Assembly: GCF_018918005.1 (NCBI RefSeq)
Contig: NZ_JAHLPR010000028.1
Span: forward strand, 26,095 to 90,094
DNA length: 64,000 nucleotides
Direction: 5' to 3'
Origin: Paenibacillus sp. MSJ-34
GTDB lineage: Bacteria; Bacillota; Bacilli; Paenibacillales; Paenibacillaceae
Of this stretch, positions 19,759-28,434 are shown piece by piece; positions within the stretch are counted from its first letter, which is position 1; each line of letters starts with the position of its first letter. The notes below the pieces were generated by a model. The model did no database searches and had not been told where the DNA came from. It saw only the letters and a list, made by a program, of their open reading frames with translations. A program made the position numbers and the translations under genes.

Positions 19759-19783
19759 GTTAATCGTAATCATTACGATTAAC
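19759..19783. promoter_or_regulatory. Zur box (zinc-uptake repressor operator)
   Basis: A perfect 25-bp palindrome with a single central base, core AATCGTAAT-C-ATTACGATT. It contains TCGTAAT-N-ATTACGA, the B. subtilis Zur-box consensus as I know it. The Fur box (TGATAAT-N-ATTATCA) and PerR box (TTATAAT-N-ATTATAA) differ at the positions that are CG here. It starts nine bases downstream of the -10 element and covers the expected transcription start, so zinc-bound Zur would block the promoter. Confidence 0.88.
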
Positions 19784-19791
19784 TCATGCAT

Positions 19792-19821
19792 ATTGTAACA
19801 GCGACTACTTTTATATGTCAA
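19792..19821 (-). promoter_or_regulatory. Sigma-A promoter of the chelatase/importer operon
   Basis: On the minus strand, TTGACA (19816-19821) and TACAAT (19792-19797) are separated by 18 bases. Transcription would start near 19785, inside or at the edge of the Zur palindrome. No other promoter of this quality was noticed within the operon, so all seven genes are likely driven from here. Confidence 0.8.
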
Positions 19822-19893
19822 CCACTTCGTAATGTTTACTATTAATTTTTTGAAAATCAAAAGGACTTGACGGTTACAAAGGTTCAACAAGGT

Positions 19894-20346
19894 TTAGGTG
19901 GGAGGATGGCAAATATGCTGTAACGCCACCTCTATCGATGCCCCACCCTTTAATGCGTAGCTTGCAAATACATGACGGAATGTATGGCTAGTAAAATCAA
20001 TTAATTCGTTGTTCTTATCTCGGATATTATGCTGTTTAATCCATGGTCGCAAATGATTCTTATTCCAATTTGAATGCGAAGCCAATCCAACCGGGTAGCC
20101 TTTTTTGCTTCTATTTCTTGACAGGAACAAATATGGAAGCCCTGATTCCTTTTGTAACGGCACTGCATATTCTTTGATTTTATCCAATGCGTATACTACT
20201 AGTTGATTCGCTGGCTTTGAAACCTCTACTGGTTCGGGACTCAACTTTCCAGTTGAATAAATTAGCATCGTATCGCCGCCTACTTGCTTGATTGAGGCGC
20301 TATAAATAGTGATCAACTCACTAATACGCAGTCCCAATTGAGTCAA
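19894..20346 (-). pseudogene. Tyrosine recombinase (integrase) fragment
   Basis: About 150 codons of the catalytic domain. GLRISEL carries the first Arg and HTFRHVFASYALKGGASIEV the H-x-x-R box. The N-terminal DNA-binding half is missing (in-frame TAA just upstream), and the frame ends at HICHPPT before the nucleophile Tyr, where LGH and an active Tyr are expected. It therefore cannot recombine. It lies directly upstream of the Zur-operon promoter, which suggests that a mobile element once integrated here. Confidence 0.7.
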
Positions 20347-20423
20347 TATATTTAACTTATAATGTTATGTATTTTTTCGATTGAAACACTTACCCTTAGG
20401 ATAAGCAGGGAGGTTGTAAATCG

Positions 20424-20789
20424 ATGTCTGATTTAAAAAAACTGATCGGTGAAAAAATTCGTAGCATACGTAATAAAAAAAATCTGACCCTACTTCAGTT
20501 AAGCCAAATAACAGGGCAACAAACCTCATATCTAACCGAAGTTGAACTTGGAAAAAGAAATCTATCCATTGATTCATTGGAAAAAATCATGGACGCTCTT
20601 AACATAAAGCCAGGTGATCTTTTTGATTTTCGAGAAATCGATCCAGATTCTCAGGAATTTGAGACCAGAACTGTCCTTGAGGTCCACTACCAATTTCTAT
20701 TAGGGAAGAAAAGCGAAGACGTAAAGATGATCCATAAGATAACAACGGAGATTTTCAAATCAATAGATGCCGCAGAGAAGTCTGGATAG
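20424..20789 (+). CDS. Xre/SinR-type helix-turn-helix regulator
   Basis: 121 residues from ATG 20424, with AGGGAGG about nine bases upstream. HTH_3 domain at 6-65: IRSIRNKKNLTLLQLSQITG, then TSYLTEVELGKRNLSIDSLEKI. The C-terminal 50 residues are unassigned. It lies between two mobile-element remnants, so it may be a leftover element regulator or an independent gene. A convincing terminator follows. Confidence 0.85.
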   Translation: MSDLKKLIGEKIRSIRNKKNLTLLQLSQITGQQTSYLTEVELGKRNLSIDSLEKIMDALNIKPGDLFDFREIDPDSQEFETRTVLEVHYQFLLGKKSEDVKMIHKITTEIFKSIDAAEKSG

Positions 20790-20814
20790 CCATTCTTTAT
20801 CGCCATTAACACAA

Positions 20815-20853
20815 AAAGAGCGTTTCCCTTTTTTACACGGGATTTCGCTCTGT
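20815..20853 (+). terminator. Hairpin terminator after the Xre gene
   Basis: AGAGCG-TTT-CCC pairs with GGG-ATTT-CGCTCT across a T-rich loop, followed by TGTATTTTCTTT. Position 26 bases after the Xre stop fits intrinsic termination. Confidence 0.7.
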
Positions 20854-20921
20854 ATTTTCTTTAACTGTACTTGCCAATAATCGCTTCAATAATTTGTAAG
20901 TTTTAAGAGCAGACAGTATCC

Positions 20922-21412
20922 CTATGCAACGCTTAGCCATGTTTTAATTTGGTCTAATGTTGCCTCGCTTTTGGCTTGGTTGTAAATATATTCAATCATG
21001 CCATACTTTTTCTGGATACGGTAGTGATGTAACCCATCGTTTAAACTTCCTTGGCTGTCATACTGGTAATATAACGTAGAAAACGTGAGCAGGGTCAAGT
21101 AACGGTCAATCGCCTGAGTAGATCGAACCTGGTAACGATCCATGGTCAGTTGTACTTTCGCAGTTCGAAAATACGTTTCAATGTCCCAACGTTTGCTGTA
21201 ATAGCATAGAATCTCTTCATTGCTCAGTGAAATATCCGTGCTCAGAGGCCTTCAACAGCTTAGATTCAAAGCCATCTCCCTCTTTCCAACATCGGAGCAG
21301 GGCGGCATTTTCCAAGAGATTGAGCTTCCCTTCATAGCGATATACTCGGTAAGCGGAGGAGCCGATCGTTCTCCAGACCTTCAGCTCATTTAAAATAAAA
21401 TACCCAATTGGA
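20922..21412 (-). pseudogene. IS4-like transposase remnant
   Basis: The last 73 codons (MDRYQVRSTQAIDRYLTLLT and on) are open to 20922. Upstream in other frames lie YFILNELKVWRTIGSSAYRV, NLLENAALLRCWKEGDGFES and LLKASEHGYF. The pieces match the C-terminal part of IS4-type transposases but are broken by stops and frame changes near 21144-21240. No terminal repeats could be assigned. Confidence 0.6.
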
Positions 21413-21538
21413 CAACCAACCAGCCTAGGTTATAACCAGGTTTCTGAAAATCTCGATCTCAAAAGTAAAAAAAGCGCTTGAAAACCCAAAACGCTAGGTG
21501 TTATTCATGATAGAATGGCGGCGAAACCCTTTAAGCAC

Positions 21539-22477
21539 TTAGTTCCAGAAATACTGCATCCGCGTATACCCGACATTCCACGCTTTCATGTCGCCCTTAA
21601 TCGTGATCTTCAGCTCATCCCCCGGCTCAAGCGGAATCTTGAATTGCGAAGGGAACAAATCAGGATGAGTACGCTGAAATTCCCCAGAACTGCTCATGAT
21701 CTCCTTGCCATCCCGAGTAACACTGATACTATCGGAATAATCCGTTGGTTCGGGGCATCCGTAATCGAAAGAGAAAATCGTCTGTCCCTCAGACTTGTAC
21801 GTGAACGTTCTGGAATCTCCGCCTTCAGCGCCATATAGGTTATAGCGGAGCGGTATCTTCTGTCCGTTGATTTGAATACTGTCCGGTTTGTCTCCGGTGG
21901 ATGAATTGCCCGAGTTATCCGCCCATTCAGTGATCGCCACAAACGGACCCTCTACTTTAGTTATTATTTTTTCTACCGCCGCCCCTAATCCCCATAAAGC
22001 TATAAAAAGAACCATACCCGATATAGCCGTTGCCACCAGATTGCGCCCGAGGCTCCGGTAACGGAAACCAAGCTTGTACGCCCCAAAACCGAGGGCTGCT
22101 CCCATCGAATTCTGAAGAGCGTCGTTGATATCGAAGCTGCCCAGGAATGTAAGGGCTTGGATCGTTTCCAGCACAAGAATCGCGATGAAGAATACGGTGA
22201 TGAACCGGACGAAGCTGACCCGGTACAGCCATGGAATCAATATACCGAAAGGAATAAACGCAATAGTGTTCCCGAAAGCCACCATACTCATTAGGTTGGG
22301 ATGCAGGAGATCAGCTGGAGACGGCAAACTAATAAAGTTCTCGGGCATAAAAATAAAGGTGTAGCTGGAAATTTGCTCCGAAGCCTCTCCTCTGCCGAAA
22401 GCGAAGAACATAAAATAAAGTACAATAATGGTATAGACAATAGTTGCGGTTAGTAAAATTTTGCGTTGTTTGACCAT
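21539..22477 (-). CDS. VanZ-family membrane protein with extracytoplasmic C-terminal domain
   Basis: 312 residues from ATG 22477, chosen because GGAGG precedes it. The N-terminal 170 or so residues hold five hydrophobic helices and VanZ-like signatures (NTIAFIPFGILIPWL, ETIQALTFLGSFDINDALQN). The remaining 140 residues look soluble and beta-rich (RYNLYGAEGGDSRTFTYKSE) and probably face outside. VanZ in Tn1546 gives low-level teicoplanin resistance by an unknown mechanism; most chromosomal homologues are uncharacterised. Monocistronic, with IS remnants on one side and a gene-poor region on the other. Confidence 0.85.
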   Translation of the reverse strand: MVKQRKILLTATIVYTIIVLYFMFFAFGRGEASEQISSYTFIFMPENFISLPSPADLLHPNLMSMVAFGNTIAFIPFGILIPWLYRVSFVRFITVFFIAILVLETIQALTFLGSFDINDALQNSMGAALGFGAYKLGFRYRSLGRNLVATAISGMVLFIALWGLGAAVEKIITKVEGPFVAITEWADNSGNSSTGDKPDSIQINGQKIPLRYNLYGAEGGDSRTFTYKSEGQTIFSFDYGCPEPTDYSDSISVTRDGKEIMSSSGEFQRTHPDLFPSQFKIPLEPGDELKITIKGDMKAWNVGYTRMQYFWN

Positions 22478-23627
22478 GCTTAACTCCTCCACTCTATTTT
22501 TCCACTTGTCACTATAACCTACTTGCCTGTTTCATGAACCCCCCCACCCCTTAGCTTGATTAACTTTACTTGCCCAAATTCAGTTCTATGAAATGTAAAA
22601 AGAGACTCCCTTGACTCTCTGCGTAAAATAGAAATAACACCAATCACTCCACGCAGAGGAGAAGATGATTTGTCTCATACGTTTATCACAACAAAATCAT
22701 TGGAACAATCGGTCGGAACAATGGAAACTTCCGCTCCCCTGCATGATACACGCCGCTCATGCTTACTTGATGCATTGACCGGTGATCCGACTTATAGACG
22801 TCCGCATTACACACAAGAGCTAAGCATCGCAAGGCATGTAGAATTCAAGGCAATATCTTCACCCAGCGATTAGTTTCTGAAGTATTTGGCGAGTCATGAA
22901 TGTGATCGGTCGGTCTTCGCAAATCATGTTCCAGATTTATTGTGTTATTCGCTTTTGCTTCATCCAGCAGGGCGGCCATTAACTTCTAGTATTCTTGGTA
23001 AGTCTGATCCGACCTCTTGGCTTACTTCCGCAAATTTTGAAGCAAGAAACGCCGGAATCCCCGGTTGTTCTTCATTTCACCGAATTACACTTTCCACCTC
23101 GATCATGCGCCGGACGGAAAGTTCACGACCTTCCTCGCTCTGAAGTTCTTCACGTGCTTTTGCCTTTTAGCCAAGATAAGTCATTTCTCACTTTAATCTC
23201 GCGATTCCCTTGCGCTTTGCTGCAACGCTCCTTAAGTGGGCAACCTTCAAGTCTGCACATCGGTAGTAACGCATTTGTACTTCATACACGCTTTCATTTT
23301 TTTGTATGCTCTCGCGCAGAAGTGAAGCGCGCATGGGCTTAATGACTGCAGGCGGCTCATTCAGGTTACAAAAGGGCGAGGGAGTGGGTATGGGTGAAGG
23401 AGTTTACGTCCGCCCTTTGAACGTCGTGTTGTACTCTTCTAACCTTTTCCAAGAACACGACGTTCAAGAGCGGCCAGAACTCGTTCCCCCTCCCGACAAC
23501 TGCAAGATTATAAAAGAGGGATCTGTCCCTAGTCATTTATGACTTTGAGACAGCCCCTTAAAATTAGAGTAGTAACCCGTAGTGCTTGATTTTACAACTT
23601 TTCCTCAAGATGGTTCAGTTGTGACCG
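22478..23627. other. Gene-poor region with short hairpins
   Basis: No convincing gene. CTCTGCG (22617-22623) pairs with CGCAGAG (22652-22658), and AGGGATCTGTCCCT near 23518-23533 forms a short stem close to GACAGCCCC, a string often seen at insertion-sequence ends. The short open frames have no ribosome sites and no recognisable domains. It is probably decayed mobile DNA, but no family could be identified. Confidence 0.5.
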
Positions 23628-26600
23628 TTATTCCAACACCTCCACATTCGCATAAGGAGATTTTGATGACTCTAACAGGGGCTGCGACAACCCTTTCAGA
23701 TGCATGTCGAAAAACGCGGTAATGTAATCGCGTTGTGCCGCAAGCGCCTGTTCCGGCTCGACGATTCCAACACTCCCCTGGACGACTTGAGGAGAAAGGC
23801 TCAGCTTACTGCTTATTTGCGGCAGCAGATATTGTTGATCGGTGAACGTATAATGCGCCCCGTTCGGTATCGCTACATCTAGTTTCCACCCGCTCGACTC
23901 GTTCCAGAACGATGCCCTATCCTCCGCCGTGAGATGGGAATCCACCTCTCCCTCGTCGGTAAAACCAGCATTCATTAGTAAAAACGGGCGGTCAAGTCCA
24001 TGCTGAGCAACCGGAAGCAGGTGGTTGGGTAAATAGCCCATCGAGCCATCCATATCGATACCGGCGCCGATTCGCTCATCTTCATACATCGCTTGGGCAG
24101 CCGTTGCGCCGCCAGCAGAATGACCAAAAATGCCGATTCTAGATAAGTCCAGTGCAAGGTCCAACCCTTCAGGCAGCTCACGCTTCGCATGATCGGGATT
24201 TTGCCCTTCCTTGAGCGCCTCCAGTCGATCCAGTACAAACCGGACATCATCAACCCTGACGCTCATCATTTTCAGTACCGTATTCGGCCCGAAATCAGGC
24301 AATTGCTCGGTCTCTATTCTCCCTTCGGGAAACTCGACGACCGTTGTCTCATATGTGTGGTCAATGGTCACAACGACATAGCCATTACTGGCCAATTCCT
24401 GAACGTTAATCGTACCTAGACTTCTCGGAACAGATCCGCCCGGAGAATAAATGATGACAGGCCAGCCCTTCTCTCCGTGCTCTGCGGGTGCGTTCAGCGA
24501 AGCATGAACTCCGATGTTGGATAGATCGATTCGGCCGGGCTCTACTCCGATTGTCGGCATGACGGTTTCGTCGTAAAATGCAGCTGCGTTTGGCGGCATA
24601 TATTTGGCTTTCTGGCCAACCTCCCGGGTGGCCGGGTACCAGATGCTGATCATAAGCTCCCGCTTTCGATCCTTTACCCAAGGATCGGCTCGGTCGATAT
24701 CTGTCAAGTGGAGCTCCGTCACGCCCACTGGCATCTCGCCAGTCGGCTCAGGTAACGTGATGTGAATCCGTTCACCGGTATGCGGTTCGTCGTATTGTAC
24801 TGGCGGTTCAGCCAAGATGAACAGGCTAACGGCCGCAACCATTACGGCTGCTGAGGCGAACATGGCGAACCTAACCTTACGAGCAGACTCCCCGTTGATA
24901 AACTTTATGATAGAATTTACTGTGATCATGTAATATGTCATATAGATCACCATAAACAATCCAACGCAAACCAATATTGGAAGCAGGAGATTTATACCAC
25001 CCATTCCTCCGAAGAGCTTCCGCAGCCAGTTAAAGATAATCAAATAATGACCGAGGCCGACCAACAGCGGCAACAAGAAGATCAGTGCGTTCTGTTTCAG
25101 GATCGTAGCGGCGATTTCCTTGTGGCTCACGCCGATTTTTTTCAATATCTCATAGCGAGAACGATCGTTCGTCGCCTCCGTCAACTGTTTAAAGTATAGG
25201 ATACTGCCCGTTGCGAGAAGGAACATCACACCCAAAAACCCTAGAATGAAAACATTAAAAGCTGCATTCTCGATGCCGAGGCGATACACGGAATAATAGG
25301 TCGATAGCTTCATTTCTGATGTCTGTATAGCTGCAAGCGCATCAGCGGTCGCCTTCGTATTCTTCTGGTCCTGAACGATGTAACCAACATATTGCTCGGT
25401 AGGAACTTGCGCTTCCAGCATGCGAAATGTATCGTCCGCAACGACGACCATAATATCCGGATAATGCCAATTGAGAACACGTTCAATCGTCATGCCTGCA
25501 AATGCTAAATTAACGTTCCCATTAGGCAAATCCAGGGTGATGGTTTCTCCTGCATAATCCGCCCATTCGTAATCGGTATACATGGGGCGAATCGCGATCA
25601 CTTGATCTGATTCGTTCAGCGTTAACCGGTCAAGACTCAGTGCCTCCGCTACGCGATTATATGCGCTGACCGATATCACTTTCACCGGATGCTCGGCTGC
25701 CTTGCGCTCACGATCAGACAAGATTTCGTCACTTGACGCTTCGCCGCTCAGATGGATGACCGGAATCGACATCTTGGCTTTCACGGGATGTGCATTGTCG
25801 CCACGTATGATCTCCTCGATCTTTTGATCGACTTCGTCATCCTGCGCTATATGCATGTAACTGAAAGGTGCCGTTACACGTGCCGTGTGCTCGTAAGCGT
25901 AGTAAGTGCTGAAACCGAAACTGAAGGCGCATAATGCGATAGCGGACAAGATGGAAATGACGCTTAGCGTACGTGCATTCCCTTTCATTCGGTACACCAG
26001 GTTGGAAATCATGATTAGGTTCATGCCCTTGTAATAATGGGACTTCCGCCTCTTGGCGTATTTCAGCAGGTAAATAACGAGCGATGAAAAAAGCAAGAAA
26101 GTTCCTGCGATGATGCCGACGGTCATGACGCCCAGGTTCGTAAAGATCTGTTCATTATTTTCAAAATTCCGAAGTCCGAATCCGTAGCCGACGATGAGCA
26201 ACGCGACCGCGGCGGCAGCGGGAACGATCGACGCCCTCGGTTCCTGCTCCCCTTCCTGCTCTGCGCGGAACAATTCGATAAGCTTGAATCGATAGACCAA
26301 TCGATAAGCTTGTATAGAAGTTATTGTAATTAGTATAAGAAATATAACCACAGTGGTAAGCACCGCAGGAAGGGAGAACGTGATTCCGACATCGACAGCT
26401 ACTCCCAATAAGCGCATTAAAATCATGGCAAACAGCTTCGACAATAGCGTACCGGCCACAATGCCGAGAACCAGGACGCCGGCTCCAATTATCATATTTT
26501 CATAGAACAGCATCCGGCCGATTGTTTTTTTTGGAAAACCTAATAAAGCATATAGCCCGGCTTCTTTTTTTCGTTTGTGGGTAAAAAATTGGCCAGAGTA

Positions 26601-26822
26601 CATCATAAAGACGGATACAAACAATACCAGGATGATTGATCCAACCATGAACACAGATTGCATGCTATCTGAAGATTCGACAGCCTCGACTACCTGCGTA
26701 CTATATTGTAGTGAAGCAAAGACATAAAATATGGCGACGCTTGCGAACATGGAAAATAAATATATGAAATAGTTGCGAAGATTACCTTTTATATTTTTCT
26801 TGGCCAACTCAAATAACGTCAT
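23628..26822 (-). CDS. BceB-type ABC permease fused to an extracellular alpha/beta hydrolase
   Basis: 1,064 residues from ATG 26822 (GGAGGG upstream; overlaps the ATPase stop). Residues 1-645 are a complete BceB-like permease: ten hydrophobic helices with a roughly 200-residue domain between helices 7 and 8 (about 310-510), the peptide-antibiotic sensing domain of this family. An eleventh helix (about 655-675, FAMFASAAVMVAAVSLFILA) should carry the chain outside. Residues about 690-1064 form an alpha/beta hydrolase resembling platelet-activating-factor acetylhydrolase: RELMISIWYPA, VIIYSPGGSVPRSLG, nucleophile elbow GIFGHSAGGATA near 900, late His in GAHYTFTDQ. Normal BceB stops near 650, so the hydrolase is an addition. 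It may degrade or modify the sensed antibiotic or a lipid target; this is inference. Confidence 0.88.
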   Translation of the reverse strand: MTLFELAKKNIKGNLRNYFIYLFSMFASVAIFYVFASLQYSTQVVEAVESSDSMQSVFMVGSIILVLFVSVFMMYSGQFFTHKRKKEAGLYALLGFPKKTIGRMLFYENMIIGAGVLVLGIVAGTLLSKLFAMILMRLLGVAVDVGITFSLPAVLTTVVIFLILITITSIQAYRLVYRFKLIELFRAEQEGEQEPRASIVPAAAAVALLIVGYGFGLRNFENNEQIFTNLGVMTVGIIAGTFLLFSSLVIYLLKYAKRRKSHYYKGMNLIMISNLVYRMKGNARTLSVISILSAIALCAFSFGFSTYYAYEHTARVTAPFSYMHIAQDDEVDQKIEEIIRGDNAHPVKAKMSIPVIHLSGEASSDEILSDRERKAAEHPVKVISVSAYNRVAEALSLDRLTLNESDQVIAIRPMYTDYEWADYAGETITLDLPNGNVNLAFAGMTIERVLNWHYPDIMVVVADDTFRMLEAQVPTEQYVGYIVQDQKNTKATADALAAIQTSEMKLSTYYSVYRLGIENAAFNVFILGFLGVMFLLATGSILYFKQLTEATNDRSRYEILKKIGVSHKEIAATILKQNALIFLLPLLVGLGHYLIIFNWLRKLFGGMGGINLLLPILVCVGLFMVIYMTYYMITVNSIIKFINGESARKVRFAMFASAAVMVAAVSLFILAEPPVQYDEPHTGERIHITLPEPTGEMPVGVTELHLTDIDRADPWVKDRKRELMISIWYPATREVGQKAKYMPPNAAAFYDETVMPTIGVEPGRIDLSNIGVHASLNAPAEHGEKGWPVIIYSPGGSVPRSLGTINVQELASNGYVVVTIDHTYETTVVEFPEGRIETEQLPDFGPNTVLKMMSVRVDDVRFVLDRLEALKEGQNPDHAKRELPEGLDLALDLSRIGIFGHSAGGATAAQAMYEDERIGAGIDMDGSMGYLPNHLLPVAQHGLDRPFLLMNAGFTDEGEVDSHLTAEDRASFWNESSGWKLDVAIPNGAHYTFTDQQYLLPQISSKLSLSPQVVQGSVGIVEPEQALAAQRDYITAFFDMHLKGLSQPLLESSKSPYANVEVLE

Positions 26823-27576
26823 CCGTACGCCCTCCAAGCACCGTCAACACATCCAGTATCTTTTTAAAGAATGCTTGTCGCGGTGTCGTTCCTTTGACGA
26901 TCTCGGCAAAAATGACACCGTCTTTTAGAAAGAGAACTCGACTGCAGTAGCTTGCCGCTAATGCATCATGAGTCACCATCAGAATGGTCGCATGCTCTTG
27001 TTCGTTCAGTTCATTTAGCGCCTCTAGCAGGCTGGCCGCAGCTTTAGAATCCAGCGCTCCCGTCGGTTCGTCGGCCAGAATCAGTCGCGGACGCGTCACA
27101 ATGGCACGGCAGGCAGCAGTTCGCTGTTTCTGACCTCCGGAGATTTGGTAAGGGTATTTTTCTAGAATATGCTTGATGTTAAATCGTTCCGCAATGGCAG
27201 ACACTCTGTTCTCCAATTCGTCGACCGATATACCGGACAACGCGAGGGGGAGCAGAATGTTTTCCTTGACCGTCAACGTATCCAGCAAATTATAGTCTTG
27301 AAAAATGAATCCTAGCTTGGATCGCCGAAAAGCCGATAACTGCGCCTCGTTCATTTGAAGAACGTTTTCCCCGTCGATCACGATGCTGCCGGAGGTCGGT
27401 TCATCGATGGTGGCGGCCATATGAAGCAGTGTTGTCTTCCCGGAGCCCGATGGCCCCATAATGCCGACAAATTCTCCTTCGCCTATGCACATATCGATCC
27501 CGTGAAGCACCGGCACGACGTTCCCTTTATTCCCATAACTTTTCGTTAACGCTTTTATTTCAATAACCGTTTCCAC
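26809..27576 (-). CDS. BceA-type ABC transporter ATPase
   Basis: 255 residues from GTG 27576, preferred because AGGGAGG lies eight bases upstream; ATG 27615 is in frame. Walker A GPSGSGKTT near 42, signature ISGGQKQRTAACRAI near 145, Walker B LILADEPTGALDS near 165. It belongs to the LolD/MacB/BceA class, which partners FtsX-fold permeases. It overlaps the permease gene and is divergent from the two-component genes, the usual arrangement for peptide-antibiotic detoxification modules. Confidence 0.92.
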   Translation of the reverse strand: METVIEIKALTKSYGNKGNVVPVLHGIDMCIGEGEFVGIMGPSGSGKTTLLHMAATIDEPTSGSIVIDGENVLQMNEAQLSAFRRSKLGFIFQDYNLLDTLTVKENILLPLALSGISVDELENRVSAIAERFNIKHILEKYPYQISGGQKQRTAACRAIVTRPRLILADEPTGALDSKAAASLLEALNELNEQEHATILMVTHDALAASYCSRVLFLKDGVIFAEIVKGTTPRQAFFKKILDVLTVLGGRTDDVI

Positions 27577-27640
27577 TGTATCTTTCCTCCCTGCTTTCCC
27601 TTTTTCAATTTCCATCGTACCATGCCGGTGACTAGTTATC

Positions 27641-27679
27641 CTTACGCTGAACTTACGTTTTTCTACTGGCGAGCTTACA
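27641..27679. promoter_or_regulatory. Phased CTTACG/CTTACA repeats, likely response-regulator sites
   Basis: CTTACG at 27641 and 27652 and CTTACA at 27674 share one orientation, with starts 11 and 22 bases apart, so all face one side of the helix. They lie in the 180-bp gap between the divergent ABC and two-component genes. OmpR-family regulators typically bind direct repeats spaced 10-11 bp, so the adjacent regulator is the likely ligand. Confidence 0.55.
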
Positions 27680-27756
27680 TTTTTGTCACGGTACTAGTTG
27701 CAGTAGTGTTAGCCGAATTAAGATATAATAGGATTAAGGATATGGAGGCGTATGGA

Positions 27757-28434
27757 ATGAAGATGAAGATAATGATCGTAGAAGACGACCCGACTATTCG
27801 GGGGTTAATCGGCGAGACCGTCGGGAAGTGGGGATACGAATCCGTATTGTGTGACGAGTTCAACAGGATTCAAGACATGTTCCTTCAGACCGAACCGCAC
27901 CTCGTGTTAATGGATATTAATTTACCCATATTCGATGGATATTATTGGTGCAGCCGAATTCGGGAATTGTCTAACGTGCCGATTATTTTTCTCTCCTCAC
28001 GGGATTCGCCGATGGATATGGTTATGGCGATGAATATGGGCGGTGACGATTATATCCAGAAGCCGTTCTACGACGAAGTACTTATCGCGAAAATCAAAGC
28101 GCTGCTCCGCAGAACCTACTCTTATGCCGAAACGCCAGTCAACATAATCGAGCACGAAGGCGTCCTGCTGAACCTAGGTGATCGGAAGCTTACTTCCGGC
28201 GATCGATCGATTGAACTGACAAAGAACGAATTCGTCATCGTACGGCTATTGTTGCAGAATAAGGGCCATATCGTAAGCCGGGACAAAATCATGCGCTGCC
28301 TATGGGAGGACGAAAGTTTCGTCGACGACAATACGCTGACCGTGAACATGACCCGAATCCGAAAGAAATTGGATGAGATTGGACGTTATGGGTTCATTAC
28401 GACGATCAAGGGAGAAGGTTATATAATCAAATGA
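27757..28434 (+). CDS. OmpR-family response regulator (BceR-like)
   Basis: 225 residues from ATG 27757, with GGAGG eight bases upstream; a longer frame to 27622 covers the regulatory gap and is not coding. Receiver domain 1-120: acidic pair EDD near 8-10, phospho-acceptor Asp in LVLMDINLP near 53, Lys in QKPF near 103. C-terminal winged-helix domain 130-225 (LTKNEFVIVRLLLQNKG, VNMTRIRKKLD). TATAAT at 27724-27729 is a plausible -10. The stop overlaps the kinase start (ATGA). It probably controls the divergent ABC genes. Confidence 0.93.
   Translation: MKMKIMIVEDDPTIRGLIGETVGKWGYESVLCDEFNRIQDMFLQTEPHLVLMDINLPIFDGYYWCSRIRELSNVPIIFLSSRDSPMDMVMAMNMGGDDYIQKPFYDEVLIAKIKALLRRTYSYAETPVNIIEHEGVLLNLGDRKLTSGDRSIELTKNEFVIVRLLLQNKGHIVSRDKIMRCLWEDESFVDDNTLTVNMTRIRKKLDEIGRYGFITTIKGEGYIIK

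Noticed and set aside
18658..19890. Extending the binding protein upstream to 19890
   Set aside because: The extension would translate the promoter and Zur box; the lipoprotein signal and AGGAGG place the start at 19707.
22640..23560. A hidden gene or RNA in the gene-poor stretch after vanZ
   Set aside because: Short frames lack ribosome sites and domains on both strands, and no convincing structured RNA could be drawn.
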